Positions 48,038 to 59,282 of a stretch of DNA of 64,000 nucleotides are shown in pieces. Numbering within the stretch: the stretch's first letter is position 1; each line of letters opens with the position of its first letter. Below the pieces are notes generated by a model, which saw only the letters and a program-made list of their open reading frames with translations, did not search any database and was not told where the DNA came from. This stretch comes from Odontesthes bonariensis (taxonomy: Eukaryota; Chordata; Actinopteri; Atheriniformes; Atherinopsidae): NCBI RefSeq assembly GCF_027942865.1, contig NC_134521.1, forward strand, positions 1,502,501-1,566,500. The letters are read 5' to 3'. Position numbers and translations under genes: made by a program.

Positions 48038-48880
48038 GAGTAGGGATGGAATGCTGATGACTGCAACTGTGAATATAGTCTGGTGGTGGAGAGAATACTT
48101 TGAGGATCTTCTCAACCTGACTGATATGCCTTCCACAGTGGAAGCAGATATAGTGGAGGACTTGCGAATTACCGGGGCTGAATTTACTGAGGTAGTTAAA
48201 TAACTCTGTGACAGAAGGCCTCCAGGGGTGGACGAGATCTGCCCCAAGTTCCTTAAAGGCCCTGGATAAAGTTGGGCTGCCTTTGTAGTTGTACCTGTGC
48301 AACATTGCACTGAAGTCTGGGACAGTTTCCTGAGGATTGGTAGCTAACTTTTATGGACAGAATTTCTAGGTGCAGCCAAGGCTTAGCTTAGAATTGCTTT
48401 TTGAACTCTGTTGTTTACGTGGTCTTGTTCGAATGGAGACCTCTAGCAAGCACTGGGGAAACTTGCAGCTGAAAAGAAAGCAGCCAGGATGGGGATGGGA
48501 TAGCAAGAACAGGCAGTGGAAAAGAGCTGTCTCTGACGGGTGGCTGAGCTTACCCTTAGGGATAGGATGAGGAGGTCAGTAACTAAAGTAGGTGCCCTCT
48601 GTTTTGAAAAGAGCCAGTTGGCATGGTTAGAGCATCTGGTTAGAATGCCTTCAATATGCCTCCGTGGGAAAGTGTTTTGGACCTGTCCCACCAGGAGGAG
48701 GCCTTGGGCACACCAAGGACCCACTGGAGACACGATATCTCTTGTTTGGCTTGAAAACAACCGAGTGTTTCCCTAGAAGAGGTTGAGGAGATGAATATGG
48801 TGAGGGAGGTCTGGGAATCTCTGCTTAGACTGTTAACCCCATGACCTGGACCAAGATAAGCGACAGAAAATGGATGGATG
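48038..48880 (+). mobile_element. Old Rex3-like LINE remnant (unit B)
   Basis: Orthologous to 27291-28122, with the same internal deletion, and therefore duplicated with the unit. Ends AAAATGGATGGATGGACAGG. Confidence 0.75.
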
Positions 48881-50100
48881 GACAGGTCGTCACTCCATCA
48901 CAGGGCCACAAAGAGACAAAGGTAGCATCTGTGATACCTGAGCATGGACTTAGGGGTCCATGCTTACAAGAGATTGCCAGAATGCCATGTGAACATGGCT
49001 TGCCATTTTAAGCAGGTGTACTTCTTGTAAGCACGCTTGTAAACATACTAATAAAAGTGGAGTTCCAGCATGGTGGCAATGTCTAAGCCAGAGCTGAACT
49101 CCAGGACAAAGACAGCAAAAGATATTAAGTGGCAGCCGCCAATACACAAGCTGCACCTACCAAGGTGGTAAAGTGACTGTTTGGAAGCATGCCTGCTGCT
49201 TCCTCTGACTGGGTCAGATTTTACGTGGGAACAATAACTATACAAGTAATCAGCAAAGCCAAGACTGCTAACTGCCATGCTTCCAACAGCCTGTGCAAGA
49301 GAGAGAACTGCTACCCAGAGAAGGGCTTTTAGATCAGCTCTCATTCTTACTAAATAAGTGGACTACATTGCTGTTGTTACAGCATACTCAAACTCTAATC
49401 AGTGCGTTATCACCACAGGTGTTGTGTCTTAAAGAGTATCCACATCAGCTGTGCTGTGGGGATCGTACATATCAAATATATATATGGTGGAGAGATAGTC
49501 TCAACATGATAAAGATCTCCTTTTTCAAGCACTCTCTTCAAAGTGAGTGAATTTGGAAACTACATTTTCAGTATCAGTTTTGCAAATGGCCCACTGTTGG
49601 CCTGCAGACCTGAGAAAGAATTTGGCATTTTCTTTCTAATGTAAGCTTTTCCACATTAGCTGCTAACTGTGCAACATTTTGTAGCTTGACCGACTAACTA
49701 GAGCCTCTGAATTTCACAATTAGAGTTTTAAATTCACTAAGTTCAAATGTAATTACTTTGCTAGGTGATAGCTAATGACAGCATCTCAACAAGGAAACAT
49801 TTTAATAACAAAGTTGATAACAAACTTTATCCAAATTCATGAATAACATACGTGGGTTTAAACTTTTAAGTGAACTTTTCAGTGGAAACCCTAAACACTT
49901 GAAGTTGTTTGTTAATTAAACTTTATTAAACTCATTAAACATTGTCATAGTTTAAGTCTAAAAAGAAACATTTGACTCTCTACTTTAAAAACTTTTATTG
50001 GTTTCTTTTGATTCATTTCTTTTTATTCTTTTTACAGACACTACTTCCTTGGCCTTCTCATACCAACCCTTTCAGCATTGTCGACAAGTGATGTCATCAC
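48881..50100. other. Spacer upstream of receptor copy 5
   Basis: Collinear with 28123-29400. Includes a 20-bp insertion AAGACTGCTAACTGCCATGC relative to unit A near 49261. No gene recognised. Confidence 0.45.
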
Positions 50101-50196
50101 GTGTGTGTGTGTGTGTGTGTGGATAGATCTCATAAATAATGTGAAGGGAGAGTAAATCGAGCAGATCAGCTCTGCCCACTAGAGTGTGCAAAAGAG

Positions 50197-50335
50197 GTAT
50201 GTTGGTGGGTTAACTGAACAATATGAACTCTGTCACCGTCTCCGCTTTAAACATTGAAGCTGCTGTTGCTAAAACGTGTTTTTTTACTATGTTGTTCTTG
50301 TGTTTGAATTTCAGATGAACTTAATGTTTCTTTAG
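50197..50335 (+). other. Predicted 5'-UTR intron and upstream ORF of receptor copy 5
   Basis: Donor at 50197 (GAG/GTATGT), acceptor ending at 50314 (AATTTCAG). The seven-codon upstream ORF is 50315-50335, and its TAG lies one base before the ATG at 50337. A TATA-like CATAAATAAT at 50131-50140 precedes it. Confidence 0.55.
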
Positions 50336-50336
50336 T

Positions 50337-51317
50337 ATGTCCTTCATTAATCAAACACAGACAAACACCACTACTCAGTTCCAGCGTCAGGGATTACTGG
50401 TCATTGTGTTACTTTCCACCGTAACAACATTACCATGCTGTGTGTTTCTCTTTGTTAATGGGACCATGTTGTTCACTTTGAAGAGTAAACCAGTGTTTCG
50501 GGAGACCTCTCGTTATATTCTTCTGTCTAACCTTCTTTTAGCAGACACTGTGCAGTTGGCACACAATCAGACATTGTTTTTACTGTCAGCCATGGGAGTA
50601 AAAATGCTGTATCCAGTGTGTGCTGCTCTAACAGTACTCTACAGTCTCCCACATGGTGTCTCTTTTCTCACACTGGTGTTGATGTGTCTGGAGAGATATG
50701 TAGCTGTGTGCTATCCACTACGGCACGCTGCCATCATCACCATAAGAAACACAGGTGTAGCTATTTGTGTGTTTTGGACCTTTACTTCACTAAGTTGTCT
50801 TATTCAACTAAGCCTGGTGTTAAATGTTAGCTTGGAAGACATGCAGCGTATGCAAATGAAAGACTATTGTGGCAGAGATAGTGTGTTCCTTGATCCAAGA
50901 TCTAATCTTTATGACAAAGCATCCACTTATTTTCTGTTTGCATTAGCAGGTGTCACCGTCACTTTCTCCTATTTTGGTATCATTGTAGCAGCCAGGTCGG
51001 CTTCCACAGACAAAGCTTCAGCCAAGAAGGCCCTTAAAACACTGCTGCTGCATCTGTTGCAGCTGGGCCTCAGTATGTCCTCCACTGTACACAGCACACT
51101 GATCATAGTTGTGTCCACTCAAGAAAGGATCTTAACTTTAAACATCAAAACTATTCTTTATATTTCTCTCATTATAGTTCCCAAATGTCTGAGTTCCCTC
51201 ATCTATGGTCTCAGAGACCAGACTATCAGACCCGTCCTCATGCTCAATCTCAGCTGTCGGTGCAGAAGCTTATCTGTGGTCCCAACGAAAGCTAAATTTA
51301 GAGCATTGGCCACTTAA
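50337..51317 (+). CDS. Odorant receptor 131-2-like (copy 5)
   Basis: A 326-residue seven-transmembrane receptor, collinear with copies 4 and 6 without gaps. Glycosylation sites at Asn5 and Asn10; disulfide pair Cys95-Cys178; LERYVAVCYPLRH at 118-130; VPKCLSSLIYGLRDQ in TM7. About 15 substitutions separate it from copy 4. Five of them fall at residues 262-271, where it reads STQERILTLNIK against STRDRILTINIQ in copies 4 and 6. That stretch is the third extracellular loop and start of TM7, exposed to odorants in such receptors. Intact. Olfactory role inferred; ligand unknown. Confidence 0.92.
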   Translation: MSFINQTQTNTTTQFQRQGLLVIVLLSTVTTLPCCVFLFVNGTMLFTLKSKPVFRETSRYILLSNLLLADTVQLAHNQTLFLLSAMGVKMLYPVCAALTVLYSLPHGVSFLTLVLMCLERYVAVCYPLRHAAIITIRNTGVAICVFWTFTSLSCLIQLSLVLNVSLEDMQRMQMKDYCGRDSVFLDPRSNLYDKASTYFLFALAGVTVTFSYFGIIVAARSASTDKASAKKALKTLLLHLLQLGLSMSSTVHSTLIIVVSTQERILTLNIKTILYISLIIVPKCLSSLIYGLRDQTIRPVLMLNLSCRCRSLSVVPTKAKFRALAT

Positions 51318-52007
51318 TTAATCTAATCTTACATTTATTCAACTCAAAAAGAAATGTTTTACAATAAAATGTGAAAAACCCAAATTTCAATTACGGTCTG
51401 GTCTGATCATTAAAATGTACTAAAACAAACTAAAATGAATCTGTAAAAAATAAAGTTAATTATAAGTTATGCTTCCTCCTTCTGAACTATTGTTGTGAAA
51501 CTTTTTAAAGACTTTAATCTCATACCTGCAACATTAATCAGAAACATGTTTGCAGCAGGATTTTTTATGTTAAACTAGCTGACCTAGGATCTGGCTTCTC
51601 ATGTTTGTAATTTAATCCTTTACAGTTAACTTGTAATACTGTACTATCAACTCAAAACATTAAAAATAAATCAGATATTTTAACTTAGGTGTGTACTGTA
51701 TGTCTAATAAGTTATGCTTTCAAAAAAATCTGCCTGATTTAGTAGATAATGGAGGGAAGAGGAAAATGTGTATTTTTTGTGATTTGGTTGAACTGACGTG
51801 TCTGATTATATCACATTTGCCATGTTTCTCTGTAGAAAATGTGCAGTCAACTGTCAGCTTCACTGTTTAAAGAAATATAAAGTTAAAGATAATTAAACTT
51901 TTTAAACTACAACTAAGATGTACATATACACTATAATACAAACATAAACATATAAACATGGGAGTATAGAAAGCAATTTGTATTATTTCCTGTGTTATGT
52001 CATCGAC
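51318..52007. other. 3' flank of receptor copy 5
   Basis: Collinear with 30605-31309, apart from a short deletion just after the stop codon. AATAAA near 51366. Confidence 0.45.
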
Positions 52008-52047
52008 ATTATGTCAATGTTTACGAAAAAAGTTAAGAAGCAGAGTT

Positions 52048-52090
52048 TGAATATTTGATGCATCTAAATGAGCTCTCAGGGGATTTGGTC
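52048..52090 (+). promoter_or_regulatory. Conserved receptor-array block (unit C)
   Basis: Same block as at 25753; TCTCAGGGGA at 52074-52083 kept, while the sequence right after it has changed to TTTGGTCAGG. Confidence 0.35.
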
Positions 52091-52714
52091 AGGTGTTGGG
52101 ATTTCTCTCTAAAACACCTCAGAGAATTTCACAAACAGAAAACAATACTTCCATAACAGTAAGTCACTTCACTAACAAAAGTTCAAATTCAGTTGAACAC
52201 TTTGACCTATAATTTACTTTGGCCTCTTTCCTTTTGAAAATTCAATGCTTGTGTAGAATTTATTCAAATCAAATGTGAAAAACCTAAAGGGATAATAATA
52301 TGGCTATAAGACTTGAAATACAAACATGGGGCAGAGCTGGAAGAAGGAAAGGTACTTCAGATGTGATGGTTCAATAAACCTATTCATGTAGAAAAATGGT
52401 CTGTATCATTTTTAGGATGCAAAAATCTACTACATCTATGTTGGTTTTCTTCTACTTGTCATCAAAAGGTAACAACAGTGTGACGTAACTTAACATTATA
52501 CATTTGATAAATTACTTCACAGTAAGTCAGGCTGAATTTATCTTTCTAAAGTAAATCTAGCACAAGGCCTTGGCTTCTTATCCTGGATGCATAAATGTTG
52601 ATGCGATGAGGAGTCATCACCCTGGTCAGGGGCAAACTACAAACTTCAAATTGGGATTAAAATACTTTTATGATGTTCAATTTATGGAGCCCAGTTACCT
52701 CACTTGGGTTAGGT

Positions 52715-52927
52715 CAGTGTTTCTCAATTCCGGTCCTCGGGACCCACTGCCCTGCATTTTTTCAATGTTTCCCTCCTCCAGCACACCTGATTCAAAGGAA
52801 TGGTTCCTGATCAGCCCACTGCAGAGTTTGATGACGAGTTGATCCTTTGAATCAGGTGTGCTGGAGGAGGGAAACATCGAGAACATGCAGGGCAGTGGGT
52901 CCCGAGGACCGGAATTGAGAAACACTG
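52715..52927. mobile_element. Palindromic hAT MITE (unit C)
   Basis: 213 bp; ends CAGTGTTTCTCAATTCCGGT and its reverse complement. The inverted repeats cover most of the element (CCCTCCTCCAGCACACCTGATT against AATCAGGTGTGCTGGAGGAGGG). Flanks GGTTAGGT and GGTTCGGT form an 8-bp target duplication with one mismatch. Confidence 0.85.
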
Positions 52928-53545
52928 GGTTCGGTAGACCGGGTCCTCACCCTGCAGCCAGATCTAGGGGGGAGGATCGTGGTAAGTTCCTAGTGATCAA
53001 ATGTTCTCCTATAGGGTTCAGCCAGATACAGTGCAAAAGAGCTTCATGGGACCACTCTCTTTTAGACCCATCACCTGCTAGAGGAGCCATAAGGATCCAC
53101 AGCCTTTTGGATTGGGTGACCACCTTTGCTGTGATCCCCAGCTGCTGAAACTGGTTACTGGGACATGGAACGTCACCACACTGGTGGGGAAGGTGCTTGT
53201 GCGGGAGATGCCAGCTAGATATATTTGGACTCACCTCAATGCACTGCAGAGGTTCCTGAACAAATCTCTTGGAGAGGAGATGGACTTTATTCCACTCTGG
53301 AGTTTCCCTTAGTGAGAGACAGTGGGTGAGGGTTGGCTTACTTATAGTTCCCCGTTGTGCACGTGAATGTTTTAGTTTTTTCCTCAGAATGAGAGTGTAG
53401 GCTCCCTGTACCTCGAAGTGAGGGAAAAGGGTCTGACTGTTGTTTGCAAATGTGAGCCACGCGGATTTGGGGATCCTGGCAAACCGTCAGATGTCTCAGG
53501 CAGGGGAAGCAGTGCTTTGCCAAAACTGTTCATAGTATGTTTATG
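52928..53545 (+). mobile_element. Old Rex3-like LINE, 5' remnant (unit C)
   Basis: Counterpart of 26515-27090, with GACATGGAACGTCACCACAC and CCACTCTGGAGTTTCCC. Non-coding. Confidence 0.65.
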
Positions 53546-53705
53546 TTTATGCATTTGGCAGATACTTTTATCCAAAGCAACTTACAGGTAGGGTAACAGG
53601 GGTCTTGCCTAAGGACCCAGACTGAAGGTAGTACCTTTCATGCAGGGGATTTGAACCCTGGTCCCCCACTGGAAAGGTGGCAATCTTACCACTACACTAT
53701 CCAGT
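53546..53705 (-). mobile_element. tRNA-derived SINE (unit C)
   Basis: Counterpart of 27127-27290, complete. Minus-strand B box GGTTCAAATCC. Confidence 0.7.
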
Positions 53706-54550
53706 CCCAGAGTAAGGACGGAATGCTGATGACTGCAACTCTGAATATAGTCTGGTGGTGGAGAGAATACTTTGAGGATCTTCTCAACCTGACTGATATG
53801 CCTTCCACAGTGGAAGCAGAGATAGTGGAGGACTGGCCAATTACCGGGGCTGAAGTTACTGAGGTAGTTAAATAAATCTGTGGCAGCAAACCTCCGGGGG
53901 TGGACGAGATCTGCCCCAAGTTCCTTAAAGGCCCTGGATAAAGTTGGGCTGCCTTGGTAGTTGTAACTGTGCAACATTGCACTGAAGTCTGGGACAGTTT
54001 CCTGAGGATTGGTAGCTAACTTTTATGGACAGAATTTCTAGGTGCAGCCAAGGCTTAGCTTAGAATTGCTTTTTGAACTCTGTTGTTTACGTGGTCTTGT
54101 TCGAATGGAGACCTCTAGCAAGCACTGGGGAAACTTGCAGCTGAAAAGAAAGCAGCCAGGATGGGGATGGGATAGCAAGAACAGGCAGTGGAAAAGAGCT
54201 TTCTTTGACGGGTTGCTGAGCTTACCCTTATGAATAGGATGAGGAGGTCAGTAAGTAAAGTAGGTGCCCTCTGTTTTGAAAAGAGCCAGTTGGCATGGTT
54301 AGAGCATCTGGTTAGAATGCCTTCAATATGCCTCCGTGGGAAAGTGTTTTGGACATGTCCCACCAGGAGGAGGCCTTGGGCTCACCAAGGACCCACTGGA
54401 GACACGATATCTCTTGTTTGGCTTGAGAACAACCGAGTGTTGCCCTAGAAGAGGTTGAGGAGATGAATATGGTGAGGGAGGTCTGGGAATCTCTGCTTAG
54501 ACTGTTACCCCCATGACCCGGACCAAGATAAGCGACAGAAAATGGATGGA
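53706..54550 (+). mobile_element. Old Rex3-like LINE, RT/3' remnant (unit C)
   Basis: Counterpart of 27291-28122, sharing its internal deletion and the GGATGGATGG tail. Confidence 0.75.
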
Positions 54551-55780
54551 TGGACAGGTCGTCACTCCATCACAGGGCCACAAAGAGACAAAGGTAGCAT
54601 CTGTGATACCTGAGCATGGACTTAGGGGTCCATGCTTACAAGAGATTGCCAGAATGCCATGTGAACATGGCTTGCCATTTTAAGCAGGTGTACTTCTTGT
54701 AAGCACGCTTGTAAATATACTAATAAAAGTGGAGTTCCAGCATGGTGGCAATGTCTAAGCCAGAGCTGAACTCCAGGATAGAGACAGCAAAAGATATTAA
54801 GTGGCAGCCGCCAATACACAAGCTTCACCTACCAAGGTGGTAAAGTGACTGTTTGGAAGCATGCCTGCTGCTTACTCTGACTGGGTCAGATTTTACGTGA
54901 GAACAATAACTATACAAGTAATCAGCAAAGCCAAGACTGCTAACTGCCATGCTTCCAACAGCCTGTGCAAGAGAGAGAACTGCTACCCAGAGAAGGGCTT
55001 TTAGATCAGCTCTCCTTCTTACTAAATAAGTGGACTACATTGCTGTCGTTACAGCGTACTCAAACTCTAATCAGTGCGTTATCACCACAGGTGTTGTGTC
55101 TTAAAGAGTATCCACATCAGCTGTGCTGTGGGGATCGTACATATCAAATATATATGGTGGAGAGATAGTCTCAACATGATAAAGATCTCCTTTTTCAAGC
55201 ACTCTCTTCAAAGGGAGTGAATTCGGAAACTACATCTTCAGTATCAGTTTTACAAATGGCCCACTCTGTTGGCCTGCAGACCTGAGAAAGAATTTGGCAT
55301 TTTCTTTCTAATGTAAGCTTTTCCACATTAGCTGCTAACTGTGCAACATTTTGTAGCTTGACCAACTAACTAGAGCCTCTGAATTTCACAATTAGAGTTT
55401 TAAATTCACTAAGTTCAAATGTAATTACTTTGCTAGCTGATAGCTAATGACAGCATCTCAACAAGGAAACATTTTAATAACAAAGTTGATAACAAACTTT
55501 ATCCAAATTCATGAATAACATACGTGGGTTTAAACTTTTAAGTGAACTTTTCAGTGGAAACCCTAAACACTTGAAGTTGTTTGTTAATTAAACTTTATTA
55601 AACTCATTAAACATTGTCATAGTTTAAGTCTAAGAAGAAACATTTGACTCTACTTTAAAAACTCTTATTGGTTTCTTTTGATTAATTTCTTTTTATTCTT
55701 TTTACAGACACTACTTCCTTGGCCTTCTCATACCAACCCTTTCAGCATTGTCGACAAGTGATGTCATCACACGTGTGTGT
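54551..55780. other. Spacer upstream of receptor copy 6
   Basis: Collinear with 48881-50100. No gene recognised. Confidence 0.45.
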
Positions 55781-55860
55781 GTGTGGATAGATCTCATAAA
55801 TAATGTGAAGGGAGAGTAAATCGAGCAGATCAGCTCTGCCCACTAGAGTGTGCAAAAGAG

Positions 55861-55999
55861 GTATGTTGGTGGGTTAACTGAACAATATGAACTCTGTCAC
55901 CGTCTCCGCTTTAAACATTGAAGCTGCTGTTGCAAAAACGTGTTTTTTTACTATGTTGTCCTTGTGTTTGAATTTCAGATGAACTTAATGTTTCTTTAG
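55861..55999 (+). other. Predicted 5'-UTR intron and upstream ORF of receptor copy 6
   Basis: Donor at 55861, acceptor ending at 55978, upstream ORF 55979-55999. The arrangement is the same as in copies 4 and 5. Confidence 0.55.
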
Positions 56000-56000
56000 T

Positions 56001-56981
56001 ATGTCCTTCATTAATCAAACTCAGACCAACATCACTTCTGAGTTCCAGCGTCAGGGATTACTGGTCATTGTGTTACTTTCCACCGTAACAACATTACCAT
56101 GCTGTGTGTTTCTCTTTGTTAATGGGACCATGTTGTTCACTTTGAAGAGTAAACCAGTGTTTCGGGAGACCTCTCGTTATATTCTTCTGTCTAACCTTCT
56201 TATTGCAGACACTGTGCAGTTGGCACACAATCAGACATTGTTTTTACTGTCAGCCATGGGAGTAAAAATGCTGTATCCAGTGTGTGCTGCTCTAACAGTA
56301 CTCTACAGTCTCCCACATGGTGTCTCTTTTCTCACACTGGTGTTGATGTGTCTGGAGAGATATGTAGCTGTGTGCTATCCACTACGGCACGCTGCCATCA
56401 TCACTATGAGAAACACAGGTGTAGCTATTTGTGTGTTTTGGACCTTTACTTCACTAAGTTGTCTTATTCAACTAAGCCTGATGTTAAATGTTAGCTTGGA
56501 AGACATGAAGCGTATGCAAATGAAAGACTTTTGTGGCAGAGATAGTGTGTTCCTTGATCCAAGATCTAATCTTTATGACAAAGCATCCACTTATTTTCTG
56601 TTTGCATTAGCAGGTGTCACCGTCACTTTCTCCTATTTTGGTATCATTGTAGCAGCCAGGTCGGCTTCCACAGACAAAGCTTCAGCCAAGAAGGCCCTTA
56701 AAACACTGCTGCTGCATCTGTTGCAGCTGGGCCTCAGTATGTCCTCCACTGTACACAGCACACTGATCATAGTTGTGTCCACTCGAGACAGGATCTTAAC
56801 TATAAACATACAAACTATTCTTTATATTTCTCTCATTATAGTTCCCAAATGTCTGAGTTCCCTCATCTATGGTCTCAGAGACCAGACTATCAGACCCGTC
56901 CTCATGCTCAATCTCAGCTGTCGGTGCAGAAGCTTATCTGTGATCCCAACGAAAGCTAAATTTAGAGCATTGGCCACTTAA
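56001..56981 (+). CDS. Odorant receptor 131-2-like (copy 6)
   Basis: A 326-residue seven-transmembrane receptor, collinear with copies 4 and 5. The N-terminus differs at 11-14 (ITSE against TTTQ) but keeps both glycosylation sites (Asn5, Asn10). Cys95 and Cys178, LERYVAVCYPLRH (118-130), AARSASTDKA and VPKCLSSLIYGLRDQ are all present. It shares R49K and S79T with copy 5 but the RDRILTINIQ loop with copy 4. That mosaic suggests gene conversion or shared ancestry among the units. Intact. Olfactory role inferred; ligand unknown. Confidence 0.92.
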   Translation: MSFINQTQTNITSEFQRQGLLVIVLLSTVTTLPCCVFLFVNGTMLFTLKSKPVFRETSRYILLSNLLIADTVQLAHNQTLFLLSAMGVKMLYPVCAALTVLYSLPHGVSFLTLVLMCLERYVAVCYPLRHAAIITMRNTGVAICVFWTFTSLSCLIQLSLMLNVSLEDMKRMQMKDFCGRDSVFLDPRSNLYDKASTYFLFALAGVTVTFSYFGIIVAARSASTDKASAKKALKTLLLHLLQLGLSMSSTVHSTLIIVVSTRDRILTINIQTILYISLIIVPKCLSSLIYGLRDQTIRPVLMLNLSCRCRSLSVIPTKAKFRALAT

Positions 56982-57670
56982 TTAATCTAATCTTACATTT
57001 ATTCAACTCAAAAAGAAAAGTTTTACAATAAAATGTGAAAAACCCAAATTTCAATTACGGTCTGGTCTGATCATTTAAATGTACTAAAACAAACTAAAAT
57101 GAATCTGTAAAAAATAAAGTTAATTATAAGTTATGCTTCCTCCTTCTGAACTATTGTTGTGAAACTTTTTAAAGACTTTAATCTCATACCTGCAACATTA
57201 ATCAGAAACATGTTTGCAGCAGGATTTTTTATGTTAAACTAGCTGACCTAGGATCTGGCTTCTCATGTTTGTAATTTAATCCTTTACAGTTAACTTGTAA
57301 TACTGTACTATCAACTCAAAACGTTAAAAATAAATCAGATATTTTCACTTAGGTGTGTACTGTATGTCTAATAAGTTGTGCTTTCAAACAAAACTGCCTG
57401 ATTTAGTAGATAATGGAGGGAAGAGGAAAATGTGTATTTTTGTGATTTGGTTGAACTGACGTGTCTGATTATATCACATTTGCCATGTTTCTCTGTAGAA
57501 AATGTGCAGTCAACTGTCAGCTTCACTGTTTAAAGAAATATAAAGTTAAAGATAATTGAACTTTTTAAACTACAACTAAGATGTACATATACACTGTAAT
57601 ACAAACATAAACATATAAACATGGGAGTATAGAAAGCAATTTGTATTATTTCCTGTGTTATGTCATCGAC
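56982..57670. other. 3' flank of receptor copy 6
   Basis: Collinear with 51318-52007. AATAAA near 57028. Confidence 0.45.
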
Positions 57671-57712
57671 ATTATGTCAATGTTTACGAAAAAAGTTAAG
57701 AAGCAGAGTTTG

Positions 57713-57755
57713 AATATTTGATGCATCTAAATGAGCTCTCAGGGGATTTGGTCAG
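57713..57755 (+). promoter_or_regulatory. Conserved receptor-array block (unit D)
   Basis: Same block as at 52048; TCTCAGGGGA at 57737-57746. Confidence 0.35.
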
Positions 57756-58378
57756 GTATTGGGATTTCTCTCTAAAACACCTCAGAGAATTTCACAAACA
57801 GAAAACAATACTTCCATAACAGTAAGTCACTTCACTAACAAAAGTTCAAATTCAGTTGAACACTTTGACCTATAATTTAGTTTGGCCTCTTTCCTTTTGA
57901 AAATTCAATGCTTGTGTAGAATTTATTCAAATCAAATGTGAAAACCCTAAAGGGATGATAATATGGCCATAAGACTTGAAATACAAACATGGGGCAGAGC
58001 TGGAAGAAGGAAAGGTACTTCAGATGTGATGGTTCAATAAACCTATTCATGTAGAAAAATGGTCTGTATCATTTTTAAGATGCAAAAATCTACTACATCT
58101 ATGTTGGTTGTGTTCTACTTGTCATCAAAAGGTAACAGCAGTGTGACGTAACTTAACATTATACATTTGATGAAATTACTTCACAGTAAGTCAGGCTGAA
58201 TTTATCTTTCTAAAGTAAATCTAGCACAAGAACTTGGCTTCTTATCCTGGATGCATAAATGTTGATGCGATGAGGAGTCATCACCCTGGTCAGGGGCAAA
58301 CTACAAACTTCAAATTGGGATTAAAATACTTTTATGATGTTCAATTTATGGAGCCCAGTTACCTCACTTGGGTTAGGT

Positions 58379-58591
58379 CAGTGTTTCTCAATTCCGGTCC
58401 TCGGGACCCACTGCCCTGCATTTTTTCAATGTTTCCCTCCTGCAGCACACCTGATTCAAAGGAATGGTTCCTGATCAGCCCACTGCAGAGTTTGATGACC
58501 AGTTGATCCTTTGAATCAGGTGTGCTGGAGGAGGGAAACATCGAGAACATGCAGGGCAGTGGGTCCCGAGGACCGGAATTGAGAAACACTG
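58379..58591. mobile_element. Palindromic hAT MITE (unit D)
   Basis: 213 bp, collinear with 52715-52927 and with the same flanking GGTTAGGT / GGTTCGGT, so it was duplicated with the unit. Confidence 0.85.
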
Positions 58592-59205
58592 GGTTCGGTA
58601 GACCGGGTCCTCACCCTGCAGCCAGATCTAGGGGGAGGCTCGTGGTAAGTTCCTAGTGATCAAATGTTCTCCCATTGGGTTCAGCCAGATACAGTGCAAA
58701 AGAGCTTCATGGGACCACTCTCTTTTAGACCCATCACCTGCTAGAGGAGCCATAAGGATCCACAGCCTTATGGATTGGGTGACCACCTTTGCTGTGATCC
58801 CCAGCTGCTGAAACTGGTTACTGGGACATGGAACGTCACCACACTGGTGGGGAAGGTGCTTGCGCTTGTGCGGGAGATGGCAGCTAGATATATTTGGACT
58901 CACCTCAATGCACTGCAGAGGTTCCTGAACAAATCTCTTGGAGAGGAGATGGACTTTATTCCACTCTGGAGTTTCCCTTAGTGAGAGACAGTGGGTGAGG
59001 GTTGGCTTACTTATAATTCCCCATTTGTGCACTTGAATGTTGGAGTTTTTTCCTCAGAATGAGAGTGTAGGCTCCCTGTACCTCGAAGTGAAGGAAAAGG
59101 GTCTGACTGTTGTTTGCAAATGTGAGCCACATGGAATTGGGGATCCTGGCAAACCGTCAGATGTCTAAAGCAGGGGAAGCAGTGCTTTGCCAAAACTGTT
59201 CATAG
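58592..59205 (+). mobile_element. Old Rex3-like LINE, 5' remnant (unit D)
   Basis: Counterpart of 52928-53545. Non-coding. Confidence 0.65.
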
Positions 59206-59282
59206 TATGTTTATGCTTTGTCTAGGACGCTAAGGGCCTCTGTGTTGGTAAACACCATCTCAACCAGAGGTCCAAAGATGGA

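Larger units (their letters stand above)
47908..52007 (+). repeat. Segmental duplication unit B, right piece
   Basis: Resumes with ACTTACAGGTAGGGTAAC, the middle of the SINE, and is collinear with units A and C up to 52007. Carries receptor copy 5. Confidence 0.95.
52008..57670 (+). repeat. Segmental duplication unit C
   Basis: A complete 5,663-bp unit with conserved block, full hAT MITE, Rex3-like remnants, SINE and receptor copy 6. It shows what unit B lost when Rex3 inserted. Confidence 0.95.

Noticed and set aside
52570-53234. ORFs of 76-96 codons in units A, C and D
   Set aside because: They run through MITE and Rex3-like junctions and are not conserved as frames.
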